64,000 nucleotides of DNA, from the NCBI RefSeq assembly GCF_000002235.5, contig NW_022145601.1, positions 27,513,228-27,577,227 on the forward strand. The letters run 5' to 3'. Shown one piece after another: positions 47,001-57,779 of the stretch. The stretch is from Strongylocentrotus purpuratus (Eukaryota > Echinodermata > Echinoidea > Camarodonta > Strongylocentrotidae). Within the stretch, counting starts at the first letter, position 1. Every line of letters begins with the position of its first letter. The notes under the pieces are model-generated. The model was given only the letters and a program-made list of their open reading frames with translations. It was not told the DNA's origin and made no database searches. A program made the translations under genes and the position numbers.

Positions 47001-50000
47001 TCTTTAGCTCCATCTCCTTTGGTTTCTTCCTTCTCCTTGTCATCACCCTAGAAAGAAAGAAAAAATCTTTTATAGCATAGTGTAGTCATATTTACATAGC
47101 ATACAAGTATTAAAGAGCAATGAATGGCACAATTTTGAACAGCGAAGCTATATAAATCCAGTAGGGGCTGTAAAAGTTTAAGCTCTTTCAATTTTCTGCT
47201 CTGCTTGACCTTGAGGTGAGTGCCAAACAAACCTTCTAACTGCCACAGGAAAGCAATGTCCCATTCAGTATCATTGAAGGTTCTTCAAATTCTAAATTAC
47301 TGATAAGTGCTATGGATATTGTCTGCAAACACTCTACCTTGTTATGATTTAACAATATGGTCAATACTGAGTACAAGTAAGGACTACAAATCCTGCAACA
47401 TTATGTATTCTATGTCATTCCACAATGAGAAGAAATCTTTTTTTTAAATCATTTATACAACCAAAGAGGACTTGTGAATTTCCTACAAATTTCGAAAGAA
47501 ATATACATAACTAACTAACCTTAGTTTGTTAGGTGCATTGTATAACACACAATAATTCCTGATTATTTTTACCTTCTCTGTAGGTTCAGCCTCTGTTTTC
47601 TTCTTTTCCTTCTTGGACTTCTTCTCTTTCTTACTTTCTTCCTTCTCTTTCTTACTTTCTTCCTTTTCTTTCTTGCCTTTCTTCACGATCTTTAGGGCCC
47701 GGTAGAAAAGCCCCTTCCACAGCAAGCTAAAATCAATCAAAGTTCAATAACTTTCATACCTGTATCTTCAAATCGCCATCACTTTTGAGTGGTGAATCTT
47801 TTACAATTAAGGTACTATCACGCATTGCCTTTTTACATCTCCTTTTTCTAGTGTAAGTCAATACAGATAACTTTGCGTAAATCAATCTTGATGAGACTGA
47901 GAGAAATACTTCCGCTAAGGCAATCTTTGACTTGTGTGTAAGTCTTAGAAATTTGACTTACACATGTGTATTACATATGCAAAAGAAAGCCTAACTGCTT
48001 TTATTAAACCAACTTATTATCAGCATAGACTTCCCCTTTAATGAACAGGCAATTTTTAAGGAATTGGGGGTATCTGTATGTGTGTGTTGTGTGTACATCT
48101 CCAGAAATAGCGCATTTAGCAGTGATTATGCTAAAGCAAGAGTCCCAAGATATAAACGATGGAAATTTTGCAGCACGAGAACCAAGAAAAGGAGAGACGA
48201 GGGAGCTACAAGCTATATGTAAATAAAATGGGAAGGGTGCTTAATTGAACACGATCCTATGAAAGTTCTTTTTAATGAATAATAATAATAGGCATTTCTA
48301 TAGCGACATCTATCTAGAAATTATATTCCGAGGGGCATTTATTATTACCCCGGCTTTAGCCTAGCTGCCATTACAGCGCTCCAGCATTTCAAGGAATTAA
48401 TTCCTGCCAGGTACCCATTTACATCACCTGGGTCGTGTGAGGCAAATGTAGATCAATGTCTTGCCAAACAAAACCATGTCAACTCAAAACTGATGGACTT
48501 GCTTACCATAAGTAAATCTTTCAAAATAATCATGAAAAGGAAAGTTGAATAAGTCAATAGATAATAAATAACAAATCACCTAGAAAGAAGAATGAACCCA
48601 AAATAAAAAGGAACCCAAAATAAAAAGGAGCACAAAATAATTCCATTTTAAAGTCCATGATCGTCCAAAAAATAATCACTGTAAGATCGAGGAAATACTG
48701 AAAGAAATACGGTAGGTCAAACTGAACTACCGTATCTGCCGGCGATAAGGCCGCAGCGCCGCATAGGCCCCACCCCCGATTTTGACATTTAAAAAAAAAA
48801 AAAAAAAAAAACTTTTGTCGAGGACAGGATTTGAACTCTTGCGTACAATTGTTGATGTAACTAAAGTCACCACCTTAGACCGCTCGGCCATCCCGCACTG
48901 ATGCTATCCCTTGCAGTTTTTTCTGATGTATACATTGCGCCTTTTTTTTTTTTTTACTCTTTCACTACAAAGGCCGCACCCTGACTTTTTGATATTTTCT
49001 CTTCCAAAAATACCGCGGCCTTTACGCTGGCAAATACGGTATGCCAATCCTGATCCACTTTTGATTGCAAAAGTTAACTTTGCAGCATTGACCAGAAGTC
49101 TGCATTGAAGAGAGATTATTGGGGGGGGGGGGGCAGAGCAAGAGGGAGAGAGACAGGGGCGGGTTAGAGAGAAAGAGAGAGGGAGACAGGCGAATCCAAG
49201 AGAAAACTAGAAATATCGTAATTTGTATTGCCGCGCAATGCGAATGTATCCCCCGGCAGTGGCAGTGATTTTGTGTCATCCTTATGTTCGAAGGAGGGAC
49301 AAAGATCTCCTCTCCCCTCCCTGAAACAAAAGGATGACATAGAGATCGCCACTAGTGGCTCGGACTATTGTCAAGACTAGGATAGGAGCAGCATCACCAA
49401 ACCAATATGTGTGTAGATTAGAGTATAATGCATCTCTGTAGAAAATTTGAAAGAAATCCGTCAAGAAATGCGGCAGTTAGAGCGCATAAAAGACATATGA
49501 CCTTTGACCATATACAAGATGGAACAATGAGGGCAATATCGCCCAAAAGTGTAGATGTGTAGATTGTACCAACATACATCTCCTTTCAAAATTTGAAAGA
49601 AATCCGTCATGAAATATGACCTGCAGAGCGCACACTAGACACCCACCAAAATATGACTTTTGACCCTGTAAGACATGGGACACTCGTGGAAGCTTCCCCA
49701 AAAAGTACAGGTGCGTAGATGTTATCATCATACACTTCCATACTAAATTTGAAAGAAATCTGTTAAGAAATGTCATCCTATTTATCAAAATATGACCTTT
49801 GACCCTATAAAAGACGGAACACTGGAGGCAGTATCAGCAAAATCTATAGGCTTGTAGATCGTACCAAGATAAACCTTCGTTCAAAATTATAACAAAATCT
49901 CTTGAGAAATGTGGCCTATAGAGCGCACACAAACCATCCACAAAAATATGGGCTTTTACCTTATAGAAGACGTAACAATGGGGGCAGCATCACCAAAAGT

Positions 50001-53000
50001 TATAGGTGTGCAGATTATACCAAGATACACCTCCATACAAAATTTGAAAGAAATCCGTCAAGGAATGTGGCAGTTAGAGCGCACACAAGAATATGATGCG
50101 GCGGACGGGCCGGCGGCATAACGCTGCTAAATCCCAAGTACCCCATCGGCATACTTGCCGGGGGATACAATGAGAACGGAGGAGCGTGTGCCAGCAAGTC
50201 TAGAATACAGGGCCACAGAGAGCGTATTTATGGAAACAAAATCAGTGCGTGATGCATGCTTTGAAAGTGATTGATTTCGTTCGACTTTGGCGATGTAAAT
50301 TTAGTGGTTTTCGATTGGAACGGTCCTGGAAATTTGATCAACTAGGGCACTTAACTGACTGACAAAATTAGAATAATACACTACAGAAATTTAACACAAG
50401 TTAATTTTCGTCGACTTAGGCAGTTATTCAACATATATACGAGGTTGACTGTATAATATTAATGGGCAAATTTGATGACAACTGATCTTACAACAGTTCT
50501 CCATGGGCAATTTATTAGACTATTTTTAATTCCCAAATTCAAGTCTGGACATATCAATATACCGGTACCTAAACCTTAAAGCGTATCTGCCATAGTTTAC
50601 AGGAGGGATTAGACTGCCCTGCAAGGTCACTGGACAGGTGGTTATCTCATCAACTCAGCTCTCAGTTAACATAAGAAAAAGAGGATCATGGGGGACCAAT
50701 GGTCACCGATTAGGCATGGTTTGTTATATAGAGGGCGCAAGTAGCTACAAGTAGTGTAGTGGGCCTTTAACCACTACTACCCAAAGCCCAATTTTAGATA
50801 CACTTGCAATCCTGACCATATATTTTGAAAAAAATCAAGACTAAAGCAAATGTCACCCAAGCACATATCCCATCAATGCCTGACATAGCAATAAATAATG
50901 TATGCAATGTGCATTACAAATATTGACATATGAATTATTATAGCTGCTAGCATGGAGAAGAAGTGTTCATAAATTTAAGTAGAGTCAAAGCTGTCGATTC
51001 ATTCAAGGGAAACAGAGAAAGTGGCCAGATACACATATTTCACTCTTGAGGGAGACAAAATGCATGGCCACTATAAAAAGGTGGCCACTAAGACAGGTGG
51101 CCACTATAGAAAGGTGGCCACTAAGACAGGTTCCACTCAATCTTTTGTACATTAATCAATTATCTACTGGTATTTTCTTACCCATCTAGGTAATTTGCAA
51201 CAGATTCCCTGTCAGTGAAGATCACCTCTTTTTTCCCTTTTCCTGTCGCCCACTTAGAGTCCAGAAGGAAGTCTACAGCCTTGGATCCTATCAGACAGAA
51301 AAGAAAACACGTTTATCATTGTGAAAGCTGCTGAAACATCAAATCGTCTATTTGGAGCCAGAAGGGCATTAAATCACATCATTTGACACAGAGTTAATGC
51401 CCTTCTGACTTCAAACAGACAAACAGATGAGCAAATGTACTTTTAGTGTTCTAACTTAACGAAAACAAATTTATGTACCCATAGAAGACAAATCCCTGGA
51501 TTAATTGTTTTATATTTGTGGTTGCAATCATTCTTTTACACTGCCTTGCCAATATGATACCTCCCTGAACCAGATGAAGAACAAACAAACAATATGTAGG
51601 CCTACCTGTGAAGTACTCTACTTTGTGCCCATCTATGGAGGTATTTTTGATTGGTAGATTGAAACGCAGATGTCTGGCTACAGCAGTCTCCTCCTTAGTA
51701 GGTTTCTCCAACTCAGCATTCTACATCAGGAGATGAAAAAAATTGAAATCTATTCTACCAATGAGTAATGACGCGTGCCTTAGCATATTGAACTCATTGC
51801 CATTATGATGAGTATTATCAGCAAGTATCGTTTCGTGTCAATTTTCTTATCTTTTTCAGAGTATTTTTCCTAAAAAGGAAGACTTATAATATGCACTTTC
51901 TCACGGGATTCACGGCAAACTGCAGCACAATTACGTACAGATGGTGGGGTGCGGGTGCACGCATGTGTTCAGTTATGGACGTAAACTAAGATTACATTTG
52001 CTAACCTTACACACTCGCCCGCCCGCACTCCGTTGTTATGGTATGAAATTGTATTGTGCTGCAGTTTGCCGTGAATCCCATGAGAAAGTGAATATTATAA
52101 GTCTTCCTTTTTAGGAAAAATACTCTGAAAAAGATTTTAAAAATAACACGAAACAGGTAACAACTAACAAACATATCGACTTTTAAATCATGACCTTTAT
52201 TTGGACATTTGATGAATATTTACTTCATTTTGGGTATGTTTTAGTAGGATATTTACACGCCTGAGTTACAGGTCAAATTTTGGATACGTTTCTGAACAAG
52301 CGCCGACCCTACATTCATGTTGGAAGAAAGACTAGGGTAGCGCGCCCAGAATTCGGTCCATTCCTAGTATTCGGTCAGACAGCCGTGTCAACAGCTGTAA
52401 CTATTTTTTTTTTAAATTATGAGCCACGAAACTTGCACAAATCAGGCAGCTGAACAACTTTTCTTAACTCTCAAAATTAAATCAGATATAGGGCCCCGGA
52501 AAGATCTCCAACTTAGCTCGAAATTGGTCAGTGTCGCACAACTTTCTGCACTTCCGCGTTCTGTTAACACATGCATAGCCATATGTAGAAGTTTATTGCG
52601 AAACAACTACGTGTGCTGTTGCAAGTATGTGTGTGAAGAGGAGCTCTTCCGTGTTCGCTCTATCGCAGCAAATTTGCAAATGACGCACTTGCAGATGTGC
52701 AAGAGGTATTTATACGATACCCTTGCCATGCGGTATCACTCGGCCAGTATTTGGTCAACGCATTGACATTCAGTGCTTTGTCGCGCGATTGTGTGAAAAT
52801 CGTGCGCAAATACGCTCTGCTCCTTGGCAAGGGAGATACCACGCACAAATAGGCCTGTAACAGATGATCGGATCGGAGGCCGATCTTGAACCGATTAGGG
52901 GTGGTCGGATAATAATTTCTGATCGATCAATAGAAATGATCAGAAAAAAATCAGCAGATTTTTTTTCAAAAGTGTTTTTCAAGTGTTTGGCTATCAAATG

Positions 53001-56000
53001 CTTTAAAAAAATTCCTAGCTGGGATTATTTCGTCATGTGGAGTTGTTTTAGACCATGTTTGTTGATATTTAGTGCCTTTACATGACTTTGAAATTAATAA
53101 TATTGGTCTAAGAGAAGAGGCAAAACATGCGGGCCGCCAAACATGGTCTACAACAACTTCAAATGACAAAATAATCACAGCCATGAATTTTTTTTTTAGC
53201 ATTTGATAGCCAAAACTTGAAAATTTTCAGCATTAAAAAAATATTTAAAAAAAAAAATCAGCTGATTTTTTGGTCGATCTTCCGATCCGATACTGATCAA
53301 AGGTGCGAGGGTGTCGCTCCGATCTTCCGATCCGATCAGAGCCCCAACTTACATGGTTACGCACAAATCTTGTGACCAAATTCTGTTCGGAAAAATTTTG
53401 CTTATCATCATTCTTTATTTTAAGTGACTATAAAATCCTGTTAAGAGGAATAATTTTCTTTTCTTTTGATGGGTAGATTGCCAAATAAAAGAGGTAAGAA
53501 TCCAAAATATTAGCAATCTTCCCTTAAAGTGACTTGGTAACATTGTTGAAGGTTGATGAAAAAAATTGCTTAATTTTTGTATATAATGTTACTTACTATA
53601 TTCCTTCTACTGTACTAACCCTCTGACATGCAAATAATCCTGAAAAAATTCTCAAACCACAAAGATATCTATGGTTTTCTTTGAAGGCGTTGATGTACGA
53701 CACCCTCTAACAGTGATTAACAGTAAATTCTCCCAACCATTTTTCCATGAAAAAAAGACATAAAACAGGCTATAAAAAATCTGTCAACACTTAAATGTCT
53801 GGAATGAAATGTAGAGCCATTTCATTGCTTTGTGACGATTTCCATTCACCTAAAATGTAATTAAATTGTAATAATATAGAGTAAGACCGCCAAACTTTGG
53901 ACACTTAAGACAAAACGGGGGAAAACATTAAATTCTTTTTTAATTATTGAAAGACCAAATATACTATTATGGTGCAAATACTGTTTATACAGTATATGTC
54001 ATGTAAAAGAAAATTAGTAAAGGAAATGGAGAACTAGAATTATTAACTTACCCGCCGAACCTTTTTTCATTCCAAGCTTCAGACGCACTTGCCAAGCTTC
54101 GGACGTTCATGTGTAGCGCACGTATAGCGCATAGTGCGCGTGCTAAAGTGAGGAAAATACGCATTCATAGGAGGTTTGGAAACCGGATCAAAAATCGTAA
54201 GACTGGGGTAAGTTTGACTGCATTGATTTCATGAAAAAAAAGGTTATGTTATATTTGTCCCACATTTTACAACATTTAAGTATGTCAATTTAATGTTAGT
54301 ATAGAAAGAATTTTTTTAAACTCACTTATAAAGCACTTTTTTTTCCTTTTTTTACAGAGACGGCTGCATGATTCCATTCCTCGATTGCGATGACATCAAA
54401 ACTGCGCATGTTGCACACACCATACAATTCTACATCCGACAACTCGCCACAAAGACAACTCGCCCCCGGACAACTCGACTTAACACCCTGGACAACTCGA
54501 CCGTAGCAGGTTGTCCAGGGTATTGTGGCGAGACATCCAGGGCACTGCGTCGAGCTGTCCAGGGGCGAGCCCTCTTTATGGCGAGTTGTCTGGAATTTGG
54601 TGAAACCATACGTGACGCGATCTAAAGCTCTTGCGCAATATCTGACCGGTAGTTGTCTTATCTCGCAGACGTTTTTATTTATTGCTTTATTGCAGGTTTA
54701 AAGCACCTAGGCCTCTTATTACGTACAAATTTCTAATTAGACTATAGAAATGCCTATTATTAGTATCATTATTATTATTATTAAGACCCCACAATTGCTT
54801 AATTGAATATTATACTTTGGAATTATATAGTAATGCTCCGCCACCCCTGTCGGCTTAGTTGGGCTGAAATGTATATGTATTTAATACCAAACTTAAAAAC
54901 CCTCGTACACAATAGCCTACTGCTGAGCTGTGTACACAACTGATCGCGTCCATATCAACAAATTTCAATTCTGGCGTAGAGGTCGAGACCGGTCTTTGAA
55001 AAAAATATCATTAAATTCGAAAATGGCTGCATTAGCTGAAGACGATTGGGCTGTAAGCAAACAAGTAGAGGTCTAGGCCAGATGTCTGGAAATCAAGGAA
55101 ATTTCCACCAACGAAACTTGTAAGTTCCATTCTTTATGTATTTGTGATGGGTTATATCCCATGTAAATTATTAGTAGGTCTTTTAAAAGTTATTATCTTT
55201 CAGAAATTTAAAAACATCTTGGTCAAAACAGCCATTGAAATGTTGTTTGCATCCTAGCTCCAAAATTTGCCACTTTCCTGAGCCGCGCCCCCACGGCTTA
55301 AGTGGGGCTAGACCACACATAGCACGAAGGAGAATTACACACAAAACTCGCGCAATGCGCTCTTCTGTTCGCTCAAGCCCGACTGACGTCATTTTTCATT
55401 CATAAAAGTGCTAGCGTCACAATGCTTGCAGTTGATTGGGTGTTTACTCATTTCATTTGCATATTTTCCCACAATGTTAAACCTATCAGTGCGATGATTT
55501 CTGCCTGCGACTTCTCAATTACGTTGTTATCAAACTCGTCATATTTCCATCCTGACTTCGATTTTTGAACAATTTTTTTCGCCATCGGTGTCATCGATAT
55601 TTCTAGGTACTTTCAGCAAAATCGTATGGTGGTTCTTTGTTCCGCAACATCGTTGAAACCATAAACACTGAAAGTGTCTTTGGTCGCCAATTTTTGCTTG
55701 GTGTTCAAGTTTAGTGCAGGGCCCCGCTCCCGCAACACGGCCGCTACAATACACGGTACAATACACCGCGCACAGTGTAGCGAATCGCCCATGCCTTGCA
55801 GCTAGCAGACAAGCGAGGGTCGCGCGATCAGCCAATCAGCGGGGCGTATTTCCGTTCACTGAGTTGGATAGAGGATTCTTCTACGTGCATAGGAGCATAG
55901 GAGCATCACTATCCTGGCTGTGTAGTAAAAGCTGTGCTTTTTTGATTCTCAACATTTAAAACACCACTGTACAAAACTAATTTCACTAAAAATCGGTACT

Positions 56001-57132
56001 TTAGTGACAATTGATGACACCTAAATAGCAGTAAAATACATTTTTTCAACTTAAATATGTTAAAAATGAATAATTTAAAAATTCAAATTCTATTTGTCTC
56101 CGCGATTTTGCCATCGACTATAACGTGTAATCACTTCCGGGTACTATTGTGCGAACGGCTAGCCATAGATCTACTAGTCAATGGCAAAATATATCGCTGA
56201 GACAACGTGGCTCAAGCTGCAAGTTGCGCATAACATGCGTTCGTTATGCATATGCATGCATATGCTTGCATATTGTGCGATACAGCTGTTTGGCTAAATT
56301 TAGCAAAACAACATAACTCTGCGTGTACGTCTTTTTGTCGATTCTGATCAACATGCTATCCTATGATAGAAACATCGGTGAGACTTGAAATTTGAAATGT
56401 ATTATTCCGATTACATTTTTAATTCAAATATCAAACAAAAATGGTGAAAAACGATCCCAAATTGAAAATTGAAAAATCGTTCAGACACCCTAATACGGGC
56501 CTAGATCTAATAGGCCTAACAGTTAGACCTGATGCTCCTAAATATGTGTGCATGAAAGTTAATGTTGAACTTTGAACAACTGATGAAGATTTAGTTGATT
56601 TTTGGTTTTAGTAGGGTATCTCCACGTCAGAGTTACGGGTCACAGTATGGATATGATTCTGAATACATGTCAGTACAAAAACAATGAACAGCTGTCAGTC
56701 ACTGTAGACTAAATGAACTTCTTTCAACTTGCCCCTCTGCCTCCCTTGCATATAATGAGAATTTTTATTAAAGAGTATGAGTACAAGAAGATAGACCAAG
56801 AAGATAGACCTGGAAGCTCGACTGCTGTCTCAGCATTCTTCCAGTATTTGCGGTAAAGGTAAAGGTAAAGGTAAACTTTCCAGTGCAGTGCATTTCGCAA
56901 TGTACACATTTGTATTCATTGCCATTGCATTGCACTGCATCGGCATTGGATGCATCGTTATCTGAATGAAATAGTGGAACACACATAGGTCTAGGTCTAC
57001 ACTCCATAATTCCAGCATTACAATCTTTTCAATACAATACAAAAAACTGATTACACTTTAATTGTATTTCAGTAAGTTTGGCTATGTGATTACCTCTTTC
57101 TTCTTTCGACGTCGAGATGAACGTTCCGCCAT
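43561..57132 (-). CDS. SEC62: Translocation protein SEC62 (8 coding exons)
   Basis: Coding segments in transcript order: 57132-57094, 51720-51606, 51287-51182, 47726-47573, 47047-46895, 46226-46166, 44928-44809, 44072-43561. The sum is 420 codons (419 residues; human SEC62 is 399). Seen: MAERSSRRRKKKE start, the N-terminal domain (EETAVARHLRFNLP, SKAVDFLLDSKWA, FYRALKIVKK), a Lys/Glu-rich cytosolic segment (about 100-180), KLELTDDQKFVDGND and VYDPIRPMNYVYG before TM1 (203-222), FPLWPPWMR, TM2 (230-259), HFWLFPNLLADVG, and a very acidic C-terminal tail. Role (established for the family): ER membrane subunit that works with SEC61/SEC63 in post-translational import of precursor proteins; in mammals it is also an ER-phagy receptor. 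The tail contains DDFEMI (F394), matching the human LC3-interacting motif. Every intron is GT-AG and all phases agree. Confidence 0.96.
44809..44928 (-). CDS. SEC62: SEC62 exon 7: TM1-TM2
   Basis: It encodes IGAIAVCLFPLWPPWMRSG, then YYLCLCGAGFVGAIFALAI. Acceptor TGCCAG, donor GTAAGT, phase 1-1. Confidence 0.95.
46166..46226 (-). CDS. SEC62: SEC62 exon 6: start of TM1
   Basis: It encodes AFVWVYDPIRPMNYVYGLGL. Acceptor TTTCAG, donor GTGAGC, phase 0-1. Confidence 0.94.
46587..46663. repeat. 77-nt near-perfect hairpin in SEC62 intron 5
   Basis: Two 37-nt arms (AACTCAGTGTTATATG, TCTGGCTCCTAA and their inverse) have about three mismatches around a TGG loop. Confidence 0.85.
46895..47047 (-). CDS. 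SEC62: SEC62 exon 5: charged linker
   Basis: It encodes 51 residues, GDDKEKEETKGDG to KIKLELTDDQKFVDGND. Acceptor TTCTAG, donor GTAAGC, phase 0-0. Confidence 0.94.
47573..47726 (-). CDS. SEC62: SEC62 exon 4: end of N-domain and Lys-rich segment
   Basis: It encodes LLWKGLFYRALKIVKKG and then repeated KKEKEES/KKEKK units. Acceptor TTTTAG, donor GTAAAA, phase 2-0. Confidence 0.94.
48285..48480 (-). repeat. SINE body and tail, minus orientation
   Basis: AATAATAATAATAGGCATTT comes first, then CAAGGAATTAATTCCTGCCAGG and CCTGGGTCGTG, the reverse of the body of the SINE at 11893. It lies in SEC62 intron 3. Confidence 0.6.
48727..49041. mobile_element. MITE-like element with CCGTAT...GGCCGC ends and a tRNA-like core
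   Basis: TACCGTATCTGCCGGCGATA followed by AGGCCGC at the left, and GCGGCCTTTACGCTGGCAAA followed by TACGGTA at the right, are imperfect inverted repeats. A and T tracts (20 and 14 nt) flank a tRNA-like block at 48816-48899. Confidence 0.7.
48816..48899 (-). ncRNA. tRNA-Leu/Ser-like pseudo-tRNA inside a MITE
   Basis: On the minus strand it has a perfect A box (TGGCCGAGCGG) and a B-box-like AGTTCAAATCC, spaced as in a long-variable-arm tRNA. The acceptor stem pairs at only about five of seven positions and the anticodon arm is poor, so it is a decayed tRNA or SINE head, not a working tRNA. Confidence 0.6.
49246..50168. mobile_element. Family D element with tandem core
   Basis: Perfect 13-bp inverted ends GTATCCCCCGGCA (49246-49258) and TGCCGGGGGATAC (50156-50168). 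Between about 49440 and 50100 a ~145-bp subunit repeats about five times (TTTGAAAGAAATCCGTCA, GTGTAGATNGTACCA, TATGACCTTTGACC). It lies in SEC62 intron 3. Confidence 0.85.
50580..50766 (-). mobile_element. 187-bp TTAA MITE, inverted copy of 17270
   Basis: AGCGTATCTGCCATAG to AGTGTAGTGGGCCT lies between TTAA at 50576-50579 and 50767-50770. It is the same length as the copy at 17270 and matches along its length. Confidence 0.87.
51000..51140 (+). repeat. GGTGGCCACTA tandem motif
   Basis: AAAGGTGGCCACTAAGACAG repeats about four times with ATGGCCACTATA variants. Related to 31705-31790. Confidence 0.7.
51182..51287 (-). CDS. SEC62: SEC62 exon 3: N-terminal domain
   Basis: It encodes SKAVDFLLDSKWATGKG to TDRESVANYLDG. 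Acceptor GATAG, donor GTAAGA, phase 1-2. Confidence 0.95.
51346..51420. repeat. 75-nt hairpin with 21-nt loop in SEC62 intron 2
   Basis: Arms of 27 nt (GTCTATTTGGAGCCAGAAGG, GCATTAA and inverse) have three mismatches, with loop 51373-51393. Confidence 0.8.
51606..51720 (-). CDS. SEC62: SEC62 exon 2: N-terminal domain
   Basis: It encodes NAELEKPTKEETAVARHLRF to KVEYFTG. Acceptor ATGTAG, donor GTAGGC, phase 0-1. Confidence 0.95.
51830..52154. mobile_element. Foldback element with ~100-bp arms
   Basis: GTTTCGTGT...CAGAGTATTTTTCC...GACTTATAAT...GGCAAACTGCAGCACAAT is mirrored by ATTGTGCTGCAGTTTGCC...ACACGAAAC. The ~115-bp centre is GC-richer. It lies in SEC62 intron 1. Confidence 0.82.
52865..53338. 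mobile_element. Foldback/MITE with TGATCGGATCGGA ends
   Basis: Perfect ends TGATCGGATCGGA and TCCGATCCGATCA. Inner arms also pair (AAATCAGCWGATTTTTT, GGCTATCAAATGCT and TTTAGACCATGTTTG against their inverse). Confidence 0.75.
54437..54590. repeat. Palindromic GACAACTCG repeat
   Basis: CGACAACTCGCC, AGACAACTCGCC, GGACAACTCGAC and GGACAACTCGAC are followed by inverse units (GTTGTCCAGGGT, GGCGAG, GAGCTGTCCAGG, GGCGAGTTGTC). Four direct then four inverse units form an imperfect palindrome. Confidence 0.7.
57094..57132 (-). CDS. SEC62: SEC62 exon 1
   Basis: It encodes the 13 residues MAERSSRRRKKKE. The start has A at -3 and G at +4. Donor GTAATC, phase 0. The MAER plus basic run matches the vertebrate N-terminus. 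Confidence 0.93.
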
Positions 57133-57250
57133 CTTGACAAGTTTTATAAATTATGCTCCCGTACCGTGACGTCGTGCGTACGTACGTACGTCCACGTATG
57201 TAGTGCGCGCGCGATTAATCACACGTCTCCTCCAGTCGAGTCGTTATCTG
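57133..57250 (-). promoter_or_regulatory. SEC62 proximal upstream region
   Basis: Directly upstream of the start codon are a CRE/UPRE-like CGACGTCA (57167-57174, minus strand), a run of GTAC repeats, CACGT and a (GC)n-like CGCGCGCG. The CpG content is higher than in the surroundings. The transcription start is not determined. Confidence 0.4.
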
Positions 57251-57293
57251 AACTTTATAAACATGTAAACGTAAATACAGAAAAGGGGGAAAG

Positions 57294-57442
57294 TACGGAA
57301 GCCCATTAGTGCCACCTACGAAATAAATTTAAGAGAAATTATCTGGCGGCCGCCAGATAATTAACTGGCGGCCAATTATCTGGCGGCCGCCAGATAATTT
57401 CTCTTAAATTTATTTCGTAGGTGGCACTAATGGGCTTCCGTA
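57294..57442. repeat. Perfect 69-bp inverted repeat with 11-bp spacer
   Basis: Arms 57294-57362 and 57374-57442 are exact reverse complements (TACGGAAGCCCATTAGTG at the outer end). Each arm holds its own palindrome ATTATCTGGCGGCCGCCAGA. It lies 162 bp upstream of the SEC62 ATG. Confidence 0.95.
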
Positions 57443-57779
57443 ACAAGCCCTACTTTAAGCAGAACGGTTATATTACACCCTCTGGAAAATAGTGCTGGAA
57501 AAATTGGGCAGCTCTTCAGAAGTAATACACTTGGCACAAGTTATATTTGCCACGTCTGATAAGAAATATGGAAGTGAGAGATTAGTGGACCAATGACAGC
57601 TAAAAACGTAACCATTTGAAGAGCTACGTCTATCCGACTCTTAGTCGATCGAGGTCCACTCTCCGCCGGAAGAAATAGAAATGGTAATAGACCTGGTTTA
57701 TCAACATCTCACTATCTTATTAGACTATTGCATAACATTTTTGACTTGTGAGAGACCAAAATCTATATCAACTATTATT

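Noticed and set aside
48816..48899. Functional tRNA gene
   Set aside because: Acceptor and anticodon stems pair badly and the sequence is embedded in a mobile element.
54368..54625. Plus-strand open frame with repeated TTRPRTTRLNTLD
   Set aside because: It derives from the GACAACTCG palindromic repeat.
57141..57155. TATA-like TTTATAAAA next to the SEC62 start
   Set aside because: It lies only about 10-20 bp upstream of the ATG, too close to be the core promoter unless the 5' UTR is nearly absent.
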